Source: Eutreptiella sp. 'Long Island Sound 2002'
Taxonomy: Eukaryota > Euglenozoa > Euglenophyceae > Eutreptiales > Eutreptiaceae
Assembly (NCBI GenBank): GCA_964036045.1
Contig: OZ038381.1
Span: forward strand, 146,329,596-146,393,595
DNA length: 64,000 nt
Reading direction: 5' to 3'
The notes beneath the pieces were generated by a model. That model did no database searches. It had not been told where the DNA came from and saw nothing but the letters and a program-made list of their open reading frames with translations. This document shows, in pieces, positions 11,859 to 23,325 of the stretch. Within the stretch, counting starts at the first letter, position 1. Each line of letters starts with the position of its first letter. A program made the position numbers and the translations under genes.

Positions 11859-12515
11859 GATTAGGGCCACCTCGCCCTCCTGTCGCCATCCTGTCGCCTC
11901 CCTGTCGCCTCCCTGTCGCTGTTTCGGCACTTTCAGCCCCCTGTCGCTCCCCTGTCGCTTGCCTGTCGCTTCCCTGTCGCTGTCCTGCCGCTCCCCTGTC
12001 GCTCCCCTGTCGCTTCCCTGTCGCTTTCCTGCCGCCCTCCTGTCGCTATTTTGTCGCTTCCTGTCGCTTCCTGTCGTTTCCTGCCGCCATGCTACTTTTT
12101 GCCTGGCGCTTTCCTGTCGCTCCCCTGTCGCTCTCCTGTCGTTCCCTCCTGTCGCTCTCCTGTCGCTATTTCCTGTTGCCTCCCTGTCGCCCTCCTGTCG
12201 CCTGCCTGTCGTCTTCCTGCCGCCTCCCTGTCGCCTCCCTGTCGCCTCCCTGTCGCCTCCCTGTCGCCCAACGTGGTAACCTGTCGCTTTCCTGTCGCTT
12301 GCCTGTCGCTTGCCTGTCGCTTGCCTGTCGTCTTCCTGTCGCCTCCCTGTCGCCTCCCTATCGCCTCCCTGTCGCCTCCCTGTCGCCCAACGTGCTAACC
12401 TGTCGCTCTCTTGTCGCTTGCCTGTCGCTTGCTTGTCGCTTGCCTGTCGCCTTCCCGTCGCCTCCCTGTCGCCTCCCTGTCGCCTCCCTGTCGCCCAACG
12501 TGTTACCCTATCGAT
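11859..12515. mobile_element. truncated TIR element filled with 11-bp CCTGTCGCCTC minisatellite
   Basis: The left edge, GATTAGGGCCAC after TA at 11857-11858, matches the 12-bp terminal repeat of the complete element at 60761-61353 with one change. The next 200 bases match that element closely, including an interruption reading TTCGGCACTTTCAGCCCC. The rest is tandem 11-bp units. The last third shows a higher-order unit of 108-120 bp marked by CCCAACGTG at about 12268, 12388 and 12496. The right terminal repeat is missing. All three frames are open because the 11-bp unit has no stop, which produces false frames up to 266 codons. Confidence 0.75.
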
Positions 12516-12700
12516 GGAAAGCCATAGATACCTCAAACAGGCAGGTCGATAGTACTAAAAATGTTCTTTATTCATGCCAAATTGTGAGATCTCGCCTTAG
12601 CAAACCTCCCCAAAGGTGTGCAAAGCAATGATGCAAATCGTAGATCGATGGTTCAATCATTTGCATTGTTTGACAATCCCAAATTCCTCTTGGTGATCTA

Positions 12701-12946
12701 CTATGCACATTTGCATGGCCGCCCAGCTGTAGGCCTGCAACCATTTTGCAAATCAAACTGAATCTGACAATTATGTAGTGCACACACCGCCAAGAAGAAG
12801 CAGGTCAACTCATTATATTCGTACGATCCACCTCGGCTCTTAACTCGATGAAAAAGACCAAACTTCTTGATGTTGGAGAATGCGTTCTCAATAGCAATGC
12901 GCTCCTGAGGTGCAACGATGAAAGAGCAATGTACTACACGAATCAA
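12701..12946 (-). pseudogene. C-terminal fragment of a PIF/Harbinger-like DDE transposase
   Basis: Eighty codons contain ERIAIENAFSNIKKFGLFHR and, 20 residues later, FFLAVCALHNCQIQF. The order E-R-x-x-I-E-x-x-F-x-x-x-K, then a hydrophobic helix ending in LHN, is the usual C-terminal end of the DDE_Tnp_4 (Harbinger) fold, including the catalytic glutamate region. The catalytic aspartates upstream are absent, so this is a fragment. A CAG just before GAGCGCATT could be a 3' splice site. The Myb-like frame at 12955-13422 is immediately upstream on the same strand, which suits a Harbinger element, since these encode both proteins. Family assignment is by motif only. Confidence 0.45.
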
Positions 12947-12954
12947 ACGTACAT

Positions 12955-13422
12955 TTATTTGGCTTTGGGCTTTTGCGTACTAGTACTTGCGTCCAAGAAA
13001 TAGGACGAAAACTTGATGTTCCAAGCCGGGGTGTCGTACTTCGTGTACTTTTTCAACACCTCTTCCCGTAGCTTCTTGACAGCAGCCAGCCAATCGGCCG
13101 TATTCATCCCGCAATACTTTGCCCCAATCCTCTTGCCGCGCTCCGTCCCCAACTAGCTGCCTTGCTCGCTGTTCACAATGATTGAGCCCAAGGCAGTTCG
13201 CGTGCGCCATGGGACCGCAGTGTTGACCAGAGCTGCCCATTGACCCAGGCCCATGCGCTTGCATAAAGCCAGCAGGTACTCTACCTCACTTTCTTCATAC
13301 GCTCGGTTCACTGGAAGCTCTTGTGGTGGGACGTCGGACATTAGTATGTTTCTCTGAAAATGCGTTGGTAAAAGCATTGCACACCACAATTTAGATGACT
13401 TGTCATTCCTACCCCAAGTCAC
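12955..13422 (-). pseudogene. Myb/SANT-like frame with one in-frame TAG
   Basis: A single minus-strand frame of about 155 codons is interrupted only by TAG at 13153-13155. Before it lies SEVEYLLALCKRMGLGQWAA followed by LVNTAVPWRTRTALGSII. The spacing of hydrophobic and Trp residues and the final RT-x-x-A-L-G resemble a SANT/Myb repeat. After the TAG comes NTADWLAAVKKLREEVLKKY. PIF/Harbinger elements encode a Myb-like DNA-binding protein next to the transposase, and a transposase fragment follows directly downstream. Either this is a remnant with a nonsense mutation or the TAG is read through. A chromatin-protein SANT domain is an alternative. Confidence 0.4.
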
Positions 13423-14811
13423 CCAAAGCTATCATGAGCAAACAGACTGCACACCACAATTTGGGAAACTTTGGATTCCCAGCCCAAGCCCATAATGTGG
13501 CACAAAACCTGCCAAAATGTTGCTGTGGCATACATCACATTTAAAAAACACCGACGTCATTGTGTCACACATTGCTTGCCTTGCTTCCCGTCCACTGCAC
13601 TTTTTGTGTCAAAAGTGGTTCATCGCAATGTCGATTGCTGCAAAGAGGGTTCTGTATCAATGATACAGAGTCTGCGCTCAGCTCTGCAACACGTGCAAAC
13701 CTAATGATGTGAGTGCTGACGCTATTCATGGTGCTCGTGATGACGCTTGTGCTACAACAGAATGACCAATTTTAGCCCTTCAAATTTGGGCCCTACCTCC
13801 ATGAGGCAAGTTTTGCAACCGAAATTTAACCCTTCTACTTTTCATGTAAAACATTTTGAAACGCGCTACACTTTTTTTTATCTATGCCTTGCACTGTTCT
13901 TTCAATGATCCACTTGGCGTATTTGGGAGAATAATTTCCAAACCTTGAACACTGGGTGGTTGAAGTTCGATTGTGCTACACTCAACTTACCTTGTGGGTG
14001 CGTTTCCAAACAATCACCACGAAAAGGTGAGTTTGCGTTGCACACCCACTTCAGAGCAACCAAGTGCTCCTCTTATTACGATACCACACCGGCCCCGAGG
14101 CACTGTCCAAATTTCGGCACATCGTACACCCCTTCCCGTGTGCTTGAACACCAGTGCCAGATAGAGAAAGCTAGAAAAAATCCCCAAACCTCCACACGAT
14201 CATTCGACAGAACAAATAATGCAATTCCCCCCACAGCAACCATAGAAGTCCACAAAGCTGATAAAGTCCAAGGCTCTCGGTTGTCCCAAGGCAGCACAGG
14301 CACACACAGCCACGCGCGTGCCTGGCACTACGAAATGCTCGTCATCGTTAAGCTTTCAGGCAGCATAGGCGCAGTCAGCAGTGCAAGATCACAGTGATGC
14401 GCAAGAGTCTCAACCGTTGGCGATGGCGTCGAGCAGGCCCCGTGTGTCCTCTCGTGTGCGGCAAACTTGCAAATCGTTCTCAACGTTTTCCTTGTGCAAA
14501 TCCTGAAAATGCACAAGTGCGAAGCACGTGTAAGCCCTCGACGCTACTACCCTCTGCGACATACATTCAGTTCTGCGCAAGCAGCGTCGACAGCATCAGC
14601 CGTTAAAGTCTTCAGATCGTCAAACTGCGTCAACAGACTGTTCATAATAGTCTGAGATAGTGGTTCATTGTTTGAAAGAGAGGAAGCGGCAAACTAAAAA
14701 AGCAGTGCACTTTGGCAAAGTGAATTACCTGGACTTGATCAACCAGTTGTGTGTTCTCAAACTGCTCCGTCAGTTGCTTCAGCGTGTCTCTGCAGGTTGA
14801 AGATTAGTGGG
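13423..14811. other. no convincing gene
   Basis: Short frames only (longest 150 codons at 13945-14397, without a recognisable domain). No repeat structure was noted before 14812. Confidence 0.5.
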
Positions 14812-14901
14812 GTGCTGAGTTGTGCTGTGCTGTGCCGTGCGGTGCTGAATTGTGCTGTGCTGTGCCGTACGGTGCTGAATGGTGCTGCGCTCTGCTGTGC
14901 G
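14812..14901. repeat. three copies of a 30-bp unit
   Basis: GTGCTGARTTGTGCTGTGCT plus ten more bases is repeated at 14812, 14842 and 14872. The third copy is more diverged. It is itself built on a TGTGC pentamer. Confidence 0.8.
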
Positions 14902-14909
14902 GGCGTTGT

Positions 14910-14933
14910 ACACACACACACACACACACACAA
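14910..14933. repeat. (AC)12 microsatellite
   Basis: Uninterrupted alternating A and C run just after the 30-bp repeat. Confidence 0.95.
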
Positions 14934-15394
14934 GTACCTTTTCTTTCTTGTTTCTTCTTCTTGCGGCCTTGTCTGAGATAACGGAGAGCATGTTAATAAC
15001 AGAAACTATAAACAGAAAATGTGAAAAGAAGAGGACAAAAACGCAGCCAGAAACAATTTCTGGATTAACTCAACGAAATGCTTGCATAAATAAAAGTTCT
15101 TGCTGTCGGGACGAGTTCTTGCTGTCGGGACCTGTCTGGGTCATTTCTGATCGGGAAAGTTTGCAGTTGACACTTATCTTTATCATTTAGTTCTCAGTTT
15201 CAGGCGAAATCTACCTGCGGAATGAATCGATAAAAGATCAAAATTCACCAAACACTAAAAGTTTATCCATCTAACAATGAAATGACATCTTCATAAGAAT
15301 CCAAATAAATGTAAAACATTGGTTCTCATTTTCTTTACATATATCCACCTGTAAAAGAATACATGTCCTATTTTGTCCCACTTGTTGTCTTCCA
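14934..15394. other. noncoding, AT-rich
   Basis: No gene seen. The pentadecamer TTCTTGCTGTCGGGA is directly duplicated near 15098 and 15115. Confidence 0.5.
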
Positions 15395-15872
15395 CAGGCC
15401 TGTCGCTCTCCTGTCCCGCCCCTGTCGCCTTCCTGTCGCCTTCCTGTCGCAAAAAAACACCCTGCCGCTCTTCTGTCGCTCTCCTGTCGCTCTCCTGTCG
15501 CTCTCCTGTCGCTTTCTCCTGTCGCTTCCCTGTCGCTTCCCTGTCGCCGCTTACCCATGTTGCCCTCCTGTCGTCTTCCTGTCGCTTTCCTGTCGCTTAT
15601 CCTGTCGCTATGTCTTGTTTCCTGTTGCTTCCCTGTCGCCACCCTGTCGCCACCCTGTCGCCGCCCTGTCGCCCTCCTGTCGCCCTCCTGTCGCACCTCC
15701 CCTGTCGCCTTCCTGTCGCCTGCCTGTCGCTTCCTGTCGATTCCCTGCCGCTTCCCTGCCGCTGGCCTGTCGTCTTCCTGTCGCCACCCTGTCGTCTTCC
15801 TGTCGCCACCCTGTCGCCTTCCTGTCGCTCCCTGCCGCATTTCACCGTCGCCTGCCTCGCGTGGCCCGAATC
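15395..15872. mobile_element. left-truncated TIR element with CCTGTCGC minisatellite
   Basis: The right end GTGGCCCGAATC at 15861-15872, followed by TA, is the same terminal repeat as in the complete copy at 60761-61353. The 150 bases before it match that copy closely (CCGCTGGCCTGTCGTCTTCC and CCGCATTTCACCGTCGCCTG). The left terminal repeat is absent; the array starts abruptly after TTGTCTTCCACAGG. Unit length is again mostly 11 bp. Frames across it are artefacts. Confidence 0.75.
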
Positions 15873-15874
15873 TA

Positions 15875-17110
15875 CTACTCAAGACGCCCGTCCCAAGTTA
15901 GTATGCTAGGGTCAATTTTTAGTAGATCTGTTGGTTGTGTTCAAGCCTGCATACCTGCAAGCCCCTAGGGAGACCATACCTAAGGTTGGGTTAGGGGCAG
16001 GGATTTAATGTCTATTGCCATAAAGAGCCTGCAGCCCGGTAAAATGCCTGACCAACCTGGAAGTGGGTACAATTTTTTTGTGGACATACTTTCGTTGGTT
16101 ATTCTTAAAGTGGCAAGGGTTCAGGGATACTATATTCTTCTACTGTGCCTTCAGCGAACAGTGCTTTGCTTGCGCTTGGGTGTCCGCCTCGGCCTGACTG
16201 GTGGTCCCAGGAATTCCCCGCGGTAGCGTGTCACTATTGTCAGGAGGATCACCGCCATGCAAGCCTGCAGACCAAGAACACGCATTCCTGACACGAAGGC
16301 CTAATCCCAAATGTCTGCCCTCTTGCAAGCAAGGTTTGGAATTACATATGCACCTATTTGTGGCCATCTATGTATGTTCTTTGTACATGGTGCATCGTTT
16401 TGCCGTTACCATTACCGCCTGTTTCATTTGAAATCGCAGTTTTCAAGTTCCATTCTGTTCTTTTTTCCATAAAACTATCAATCTTACCTACTGGTCTCAG
16501 CATTGTCAACCCAACAAAGCAAATGGTAGACTGCGCGGGCCACCACGGGCGCTCCGCCCACTACCAAAGCCGAAGGTGTGCTTTTTGAAACAAGAATTAC
16601 CTGCATCCGGTTTCAAAAGAGGCGTTCTACTAATGGTGCAACCGTGCTCAGTCCGTCATTGCCACCTTTGCGTTTCATCCTCGCTGGTTCGCACCTTACT
16701 AGGTCATGAAATTTGCCGCGGATTTGGTTCATTGCAAGTTAGGTTCAGCCTTCTTTAGGTGTTTTATGTCTCGTGTACCATAGTCTAAATAACGAGCATA
16801 ACCAAACTGCACCTCGTTATGTGCCTTAACCATAGCCTAAGGGTTTTCATAGTGTATATTGGAGTATACATTACATTGCTGGCACCGCATTGGGTGAGCG
16901 TGGCCCTCTATGTGGATGTCTCAAAAGTTCCAAGGCAACCTTTGCATTTGTGGTTTAGATTTTCTGATACATCATTATTCGATCCTGCAAATAAAACATT
17001 ATTCACTTGTGCAGGTTGCTCACATAAAGCTATTGAGACTCTTTTTTTAGTGTCTGCTTGTTACAGTGCAGGACTCCTGTCATATGCTTGTGCTTGGGTG
17101 CATATGAAAA
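15875..17110. other. no convincing gene
   Basis: Short unrelated frames and no domain recognised. The 112-codon frame at 16819-17157 has no recognisable features and runs into the repeat at 17111. Confidence 0.5.
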
Positions 17111-17793
17111 CCCGCTCTTCCTTGTCTTGCACTTCAAAATCAAATTGCTTCCAATGATCTCCATTTCAACTGATTTTCTTGGCGAGTACAGGACACAGGC
17201 AACAGCAAGAAGACAAAGTCGTGAACAAACATGGAGCTGTACCAACTGGCTACAGATGCCTAAACAACAAGAAAATTAATGTAGCATTGAAATCCCATTA
17301 AAAAAGCAATAAAACCTATATTTTGCAAATTTCTGATTTGTCCATCTTGTCACAGGCCTTCTAAATACTACGTAAATGACTGTCGGCGGTAAAACACGGT
17401 AACAGTCGGGACAGGCCATCTGAAGCTTCTCAATAGCTTCAAAATAGCTTCTAATACACTAACACCTTCTCAAATAGCATAAAACATGGTTAAATCACAT
17501 AATAAGCATATGGAATGTGATTCTTCATGTATGGCTACTAATGTATCCTAGCTCTCTGCTCTCTGTAGTGTACCTAAGAGCGGTAGACACTAGCAGTAAG
17601 CTAAAAATTTCCCATATGAGCCAAATATGAACAAATATCCCAGTGTCTTATGATCTCAAAGCTCTGAGAGCTCTAGTAAAGATCCTTCAGAGAGCTTCTG
17701 AGAGGCCCAAAGCCGCCAAGTTATTACAACTCCTCTAGTCTGCTTCTACTACTGCTACTCCCCCCGCTCAAGGCGATAGCTACCTCATCTTCT
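17111..17793. repeat. dispersed repeat R, uninterrupted copy
   Basis: From CTTGTCTTGCACTTCAAAAT to CGATAGCTACCTCATCTT this matches, in the same orientation, 39512-39727 followed by 52891-53374. It is therefore the empty-site version of the locus into which retrotransposon 2 inserted. The junction corresponds to the sequence GCAATAAAACCTATATTTTG near 17310. Origin of the repeat is unknown; no coding potential is seen. Confidence 0.8.
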
Positions 17794-18838
17794 AGTAGAG
17801 AACATCCAGAGATCCTCTGAGAGGCCCGAATGCCCCAAGTTATTACACTCCCTTCCTAAGCTTCATGCACATTCACCAAGAATGTTCATGAATATCTGAT
17901 AATGTAACATAAGGAGGGGTATGGGCAAAAGGTACGCTCATATTGAATGTTCTAAGTGTCTATTGTCCTGTCTTAATCCCCCTTCCTAGAGGTAGAAATA
18001 CATCTCTACCCTAAGAGGGTATAGTTCCTAAGGCTTGAGTACGTATGGTTGGGCTCAAAATGAAACATGAAAAACACCAAGCAAAAAGCTAACATACAAA
18101 GTATCAACAATGATAACTTACATTCTTCAGGCATATAATGAGTGTAAGGGTAATACACCTGGATGTAGACGTATAAATTACAATGAGCTATACGGAAAGT
18201 CAACACCAAATGACAATGAGATTCAACATGTGGGGTTGAACTGGAAATTCAAGGTCTGCCCAAGCTGTCTACTGACATGACTTGTCTGCGTCATCCAAAG
18301 AGAGGACATACCACCTTACTCCAAGGGCGCGTGGTACCAACCGGGAACGCACCGGCTAGATGCATTCTGGTACCTGCAATGGGTTTCTTGGCCTGCATTA
18401 CATCGACAGGGAAAGCGAGGCAGCAGCAGAAATGAATAACTGTTGATTAGTTTAGCGGGTATTTCGAAAAGGGTTGGGGGTGGCAGTCACAATGAGAAAG
18501 ATCACGAGATCTCATCTGACCCGGATCCGCTCCTTCTTCTCCTTTGGAGCGAAATGCAAGGATTGATCCATATAGGGATATGAGGATTTATACTGCTACT
18601 TCAACCAAAAAGACGTTGATAGATATAGTTCTTCATTACTGAACTTTTACTCATGCCCTCCAGCTACCACTAAACAAAGCTGAAACATCAGTTACCTATC
18701 AGGCCTAGAAATCATGTGCAAAAGAATCAATATTCCATCACGCCAACATGTAGCAATATGCCCAAGGGCTGCATACTGCCTTATGCACCATCGCATACCT
18801 GGACATAGCACACAGTAATCGAATCAGATATGAAGCTA
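17794..18838. other. no convincing gene
   Basis: AT-rich sequence with very short frames. Nothing structural was noted before the direct repeat at 18839. Confidence 0.5.
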
Positions 18839-18854
18839 GCGGGAATACTGATTT
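18839..18854. repeat. left 16-bp flanking direct repeat (target site duplication)
   Basis: GCGGGAATACTGATTT, identical to 21923-21938. Confidence 0.85.
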
Positions 18855-21800
18855 GAGGTTTGAGATTTGAGGTTTGATTTTTACGGGTACTAGACGCCTT
18901 TTGGCCCTGGGGGTCCACCTGGTTGGACCAGGTGATATCCTCCCCACCGGGTCCCAGTGGGGGGCCCTTCATGACACACCTCCTGCCTGGTGGCAGAGTC
19001 CCCCGGGTTCACGGGGCTCGGAGCCCTGTCCCTCCCCGGCTTCCCCATTTCGCCACTCCCCGGTCAGTGCATCGCTTAGCAGCCGTAGCTGCAGGCGCTT
19101 ACCCACTGCGTCGCCCCCCTAATACGTGGTCGCCCAGGGTGCCGGCGCCGCCGGGCCCGTGCTACTGGCTTGTCGCCAGTAGGACCCCCGTGGGCTGGCG
19201 CGGAGGCTGCCTAGCCATGGGGCTGGTGAGTGGCGCGGTGCGCCACTACTGCCTTGGCAAGTGCAGTGCCCTGGTCGTGTGTGCGCGGCGCTCGCCCCCG
19301 GGTAGGGGGGGTTGGGGCCGGTGCAAGGTTTTGTGTCTTCCCCGTTTTCCCCTTCCCGCCCCGCGTTTCCCGCGCTGTGTGTGGCTGGCCGTCCCGTCCG
19401 GGTGTCCCTTATCCTCGCTCGCTGGTACGCCATTCAATGCGCTCTGTGCGTTCCGCGGGCTCGGTCCGGTTGCCCTTCTGGTCCTCCCCGCGTGTCCTAT
19501 GCCTGTGCGTGCGCTTGTGCTCTCGCTGCGTTCGCGCCCCAACCCCCTCTCTGGGTTGGTGTGGCGCGCGCACCTCGCGCGGTTCCGGTGCTGGGCGCTG
19601 GTAGGGCCGTTCCACGCGGTCCGTGCCCCTCCGCGTGGCCTGCCTCGGTCCTGTGACCTGTCTGGCTTCCTTGGTGGGAGGGGGGGCGGCCCTGTCCCGT
19701 TCCCCGCTTGCCTGGCTTGGGGTTGTGTGCCCCCCTTTGGGCAGACCCATGGGGCGTGCGGCCGGGGCTGTGGGTGCGGGGGGTGCAGGCGTGTGGACCC
19801 GTCACCAAACCCAAAGCGCGCCCTCTTGCGAGCTGGCTTTACGCGCTGTGGGGGCGGTACTAGAACGCCCGGGGGGGGGGCGCCTCTTGCCTGGGTGTGG
19901 GGCGTCCAGGGTCGGGCGCTCTCCCACCCCCGACCGCCCGTCCTTTGGGGCGTGCGGGCCTGGCCCACCACCGACCGGCTGTGGTTGCGGGGGCTGCAGG
20001 CGTGGGGACCCGTCATCAAACCCACAGCGCGCACTCTTGCGAGCTGGCTTTGCCCGCTGTGGGGGTGGCGCAAGAGCGCCCGGGGGGGGCGCCTCTTGCC
20101 TGGCTGTGGGGCGTCCGGGGTCGGGCGCTCTCCCACCGCCGACCGCCCGGTCTTTCAAGGCGTGCGGCCGGGGCCCACTGCCCACTGGCCGTGGATGCGG
20201 GGGGTGCGGGTGTGGGGACCCGTCACCAAACCCACAGCGTGGGCTCTTGGAAGCTGGCTTTGCGCGCCCTGGGGGCGGCACGAGGGCGCCCGGGGGCTGC
20301 GCCCCTTGCCTGGGTGTGGGGCGTCCGGGATCGGGCGCTCTCTCACCCCCGACCGCCCGTCCTTTGGGGCGTGCGTCCGGGGCCCACTACGCACTGGCTG
20401 TGGGTGCATGGGGTGCGGGCGTGGGGACCCGTCACCAACCCCACAGCGCGCGCTCTTGCGAGCTGGCTTTGCGCGCCGTGGGAGCACCACGAGGGCACTC
20501 GGGCGGGGCGCCTCTTGCATGGGTGTGGGGCGTCCGGGTTCAGGTGCTCTCCCACCCCCTACCGCCCGTCCTTTGGGGCGTGCGGCCGAGGCCCGCTACC
20601 CACTGGCTGTGGGTCCGGGTGCCACGGGCGTGTGGGCCCGTCACCAACCCCACAGCGCGCGCTCTTGCAAGCTGGCTTGGCGCGCTGTTGGTGCGGCACG
20701 AGGGCGCCCGGGGGGGGGCGCCTCTTGCCTGGTTGTGGGGCGTCCTGTGTCGGGCGCTCTCCCGGGCCTGATGGCCCGTCCTGTGGGGCGCCCGGCCAGG
20801 GCCCACCACAGACTCCCTGAGGGTGAGGGGGCTGCGGGCATGGGGACCCGTCATCAAACCCACAGCGCGCACTCTTGCGAGCTGGCTTTGCGCGCTGTGG
20901 GGGCAGTGCGAGGGCGCCCGGGGGGGGCGCCTCTTGCCTGGCTGTGGGGCGTCCAGGGTCGGGCGCTCTGCCAACACCGACCGCCCGTCCTTTAAGACGT
21001 GCGGCCGGGGCCCACTGCTCACTGGCTGTGGTTGCGAGGGGTGCGGGTGTGGGGACCCGTCACCAAACCCCACAGCGCGTGCTCTTGGGAGCTGGCTTTG
21101 CGCGCCGTGGGGGCGGCACGAGGGCGCCCGGGGGGGGCACCTCTTGCCTGGGTGTGGGGCGTCCGGGTTCGGGCGCTCTCCCACCCCCGACCGCCCGTCT
21201 TTTGGGGTGTGCGGCCGAGGCCCGCTACCCACTGGCTGTGGGTGCGGGGGGTGCGGGCGTGGGGACCCGTCACCAACCCCACAGCACGCGCTCTTGCAAA
21301 CCGGCTTGGCACGCTGTGGGGGCACCACGAGGGCACCTCGGGGGGGCGCCTCTTGCCTGAGTCTGGGGCGTCCGAGTTCGGGCGCCCACCCACCCCTGAC
21401 CGCCCGTTCTTTGGGGCGTGTGGCCGAGGCCCGCTACCCACTGGCTGTTGGTCCGGATGCCGCAGGTGTGGGGGCCCGTCGCCAACTCCACAGCGCGCGC
21501 TCTTGGGAGCGGGCTTGGCGCACTGTTGGGGCAGCACGAGGGCGCCCGGGGGGGGCGCCTCTTGCCTGGATGGTGGGCGTCCTGTGTCAGGCGCTCTCCC
21601 AGCCCCGACCGCCCGTCCTTTGCGGCGTGCGGCCGGGGCCCACTACCCATTGGCTGTGGGTGCGGGGGATGCGGGCGTGGGGACCCGTCACCAAACCCAC
21701 AGCGCGCGCTCTTGCGAGCCGGCTTTGCGTGCTGTGGGGACAGCACGAGGGCGCCCGGGGCAGGCGCCTCTTGCCTGGCTGTCAGGCGTCCGGTGTCGTG

Positions 21801-21922
21801 CGCTCTTCCAGCCCCGACTGCCCGTCCTTTGGGGCGTGCGACCGGGGCCCACTACCCACTGGCTATGGGTGTGGGGGGCGCGGGCGTGGGGACCAGTCAC
21901 GAAACCCTCAGCGCGCGCTCTT
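18855..21922 (-). mobile_element. 3.07-kb insertion with 210-bp monomers, retroposon-like
   Basis: A GC-rich block sits between two identical 16-bp direct repeats in AT-rich surroundings, so it is a discrete insertion. Read on the minus strand it begins with about ten tandem 210-bp monomers (21922 down to about 19811), continues with about 950 bp of nonrepetitive GC-rich sequence, and ends with a tail built on CAAACCTCAAATCTCAAACC (18885 down to 18855). A variable-length duplication plus a simple-repeat 3' tail points to target-primed reverse transcription, as for LINEs or SINEs, with repeated monomers at the 5' end. No protein-coding frame is believable; frames up to 690 codons arise from the repeat and missing stops. 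Orientation is inferred from the tail. Confidence 0.6.
19811..21922. repeat. about ten tandem 210-bp monomers
   Basis: The landmark CACAGCGCGCGCTCTTGCGA recurs at spacings of about 208-212 bp from 19811 to 21910. Other landmarks (TTGCCTGGGTGTGGGGCGTC, CGACCGCCCGTCCTTTGGGG) keep the same period. Because 210 is a multiple of three and the unit lacks stops, several frames on both strands stay open with a 70-residue period. Confidence 0.9.
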
Positions 21923-21938
21923 GCGGGAATACTGATTT
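21923..21938. repeat. right 16-bp flanking direct repeat (target site duplication)
   Basis: GCGGGAATACTGATTT, identical to 18839-18854. Confidence 0.85.
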
Positions 21939-22374
21939 ATGTAGAAACGTCCCAAATGACTTACATCACCAATGCAAATAATTTGCCCGACAAAGTGAAA
22001 ATGTAGAAGGGTGTTGATCATGTGAACTCGGAGAAAAAGAATGAATGGGTTGTGGTAAGTCGTAAGATGACAAAAACCAATGAATTATATGCTAATATAG
22101 GGGATGGGCTTACGGGTAGGGGTGGGTCGGTCCCCTGGTGTTGTTCTGAAGCGAAGTAGGTAAGTAGTCTGAAGAGATAGAAAGGTTGGCTCCTTCCTGG
22201 TTGCACCGTTCGGCTGTAAAGCAAGCCAGCGGCCATCCTACCCAACTGGAGGGTCGCCACTTCCCCACATTTGAAATTGGAGGGTCACCAAGGCCTCATA
22301 TAAGGGAGATCAATTACTGGTCGATTGTCTTATACAAGCAGAAGTAGTAAAACTCCGAAAACTGCTATTGTAGT
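21939..22374. other. no convincing gene
   Basis: Only an 80-codon minus-strand frame without recognisable features. Confidence 0.5.
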
Positions 22375-22715
22375 CAAAGTGTGTTCTGTACCTCACCGCA
22401 AGACCAATCAACCGCCAGCCCCTTGCCCAACAGATGGTTGTACAAAGCCATCTGTGCGGGGACCTGTCTTCCTACATGAGGAGTGCATTCCGCTCCAATG
22501 AATTCCAGGATTCAGGCTCTCCTCATGGAGCTTAACTCCGTCATCTCTCTCTACCGCAAGAGAAGGGGTGTATCCAACTGCAAGGAAAGTAGCTATCTAC
22601 CAGCGCGAGGGTAGAATCACATACACCGTAGGTATTGACCACCTTTCTGTAATCCTTTTCAATGAGCCTACCATAGTGCACGGCTTGGTCTCGGTGGCTA
22701 CTGGCGTAGCACTCT
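22375..22715 (-). pseudogene. possible Harbinger-like transposase remnant
   Basis: Two minus-strand pieces in different frames. The first (about 22715-22553) contains DYRKVVNTYGVCDSTLALVD, reminiscent of the VxAVCDxxxxFxxVD strand before the second catalytic aspartate in Harbinger-type transposases. The second (about 22507-22375) contains QMALYNHLLGKGLAVDWSCG, reminiscent of the N-x-x-L-S-x-x-R-x-x-V-E-x-x-F-G segment. The order is right for that family, but the similarity is weak, no catalytic triad can be assembled and the frame is broken. It could be chance. Confidence 0.2.
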
Positions 22716-23325
22716 TCACTTACACACCGCAGAATGCATTAGCCAAGTCACAACCTAAGTGACAAAGCTTAAACATGTTCACTTGTGTTATTCAACAAAG
22801 CCGGCTGCTGTAAGCGGACACTGACTATCTACAGGAGGGGATTGACCTACATGTTGGCTCGTAGATGGAAGTTCGATGGAAGCGGTACTACAGCAATTCC
22901 TCAGAGTGTGACATCCAAATAAAAAAATGGAATACTCAAATGACTCGTGGTATGTGCTGGTGTGTGGGTTGCCTGTGTAGTGTGATAAGGGAGGGAATGT
23001 GTGAAAAGGTCCAATCAGGTCTGTCATGCATCTGATGGTGTTGTTGGGGGGATAGAGAATGTAATGTGGTAGACTGCAGACACTCAATGGACCACTCTCA
23101 AACCTGGTAAATTGAGGCTGTACCAGGCGATCTAGCGAACCTTAACGAAGCGGAACGTACCCACAGTGGTTTGGTAGCACATTTGAGGATTAAGTATTTC
23201 TTTGGACCAAATGACCTAGGTCAATGATTGCGAGAGTTGGAAAAACAGATTCATTCCTCACAACTTGCAGTTAATCAACAAAGGTTTTTTTCCCACGGCG
23301 TCGGCCGCCACACATAACGTCATCA
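22716..23325. other. no convincing gene
   Basis: Short frames only. Confidence 0.5.

Noticed and set aside
11859-12515. CRISPR array
   Set aside because: Short units directly abut with no unique spacers, in a eukaryotic context.
11831-12631. 266-codon frame with a PCRLPVASLS-like repeat (also at 15363-15968 and 60707-61396)
   Set aside because: An 11-bp unit without stops opens all three frames, giving an 11-residue pattern in each; this is array geometry and not a repeat protein.
18923-20995. 690-codon plus-strand frame, and several of 260-380 codons on both strands
   Set aside because: It spans the GC-rich insertion and 210-bp monomers. The period is a multiple of three and stop-poor, and overlapping frames on both strands are equally open, so coding is not implied.
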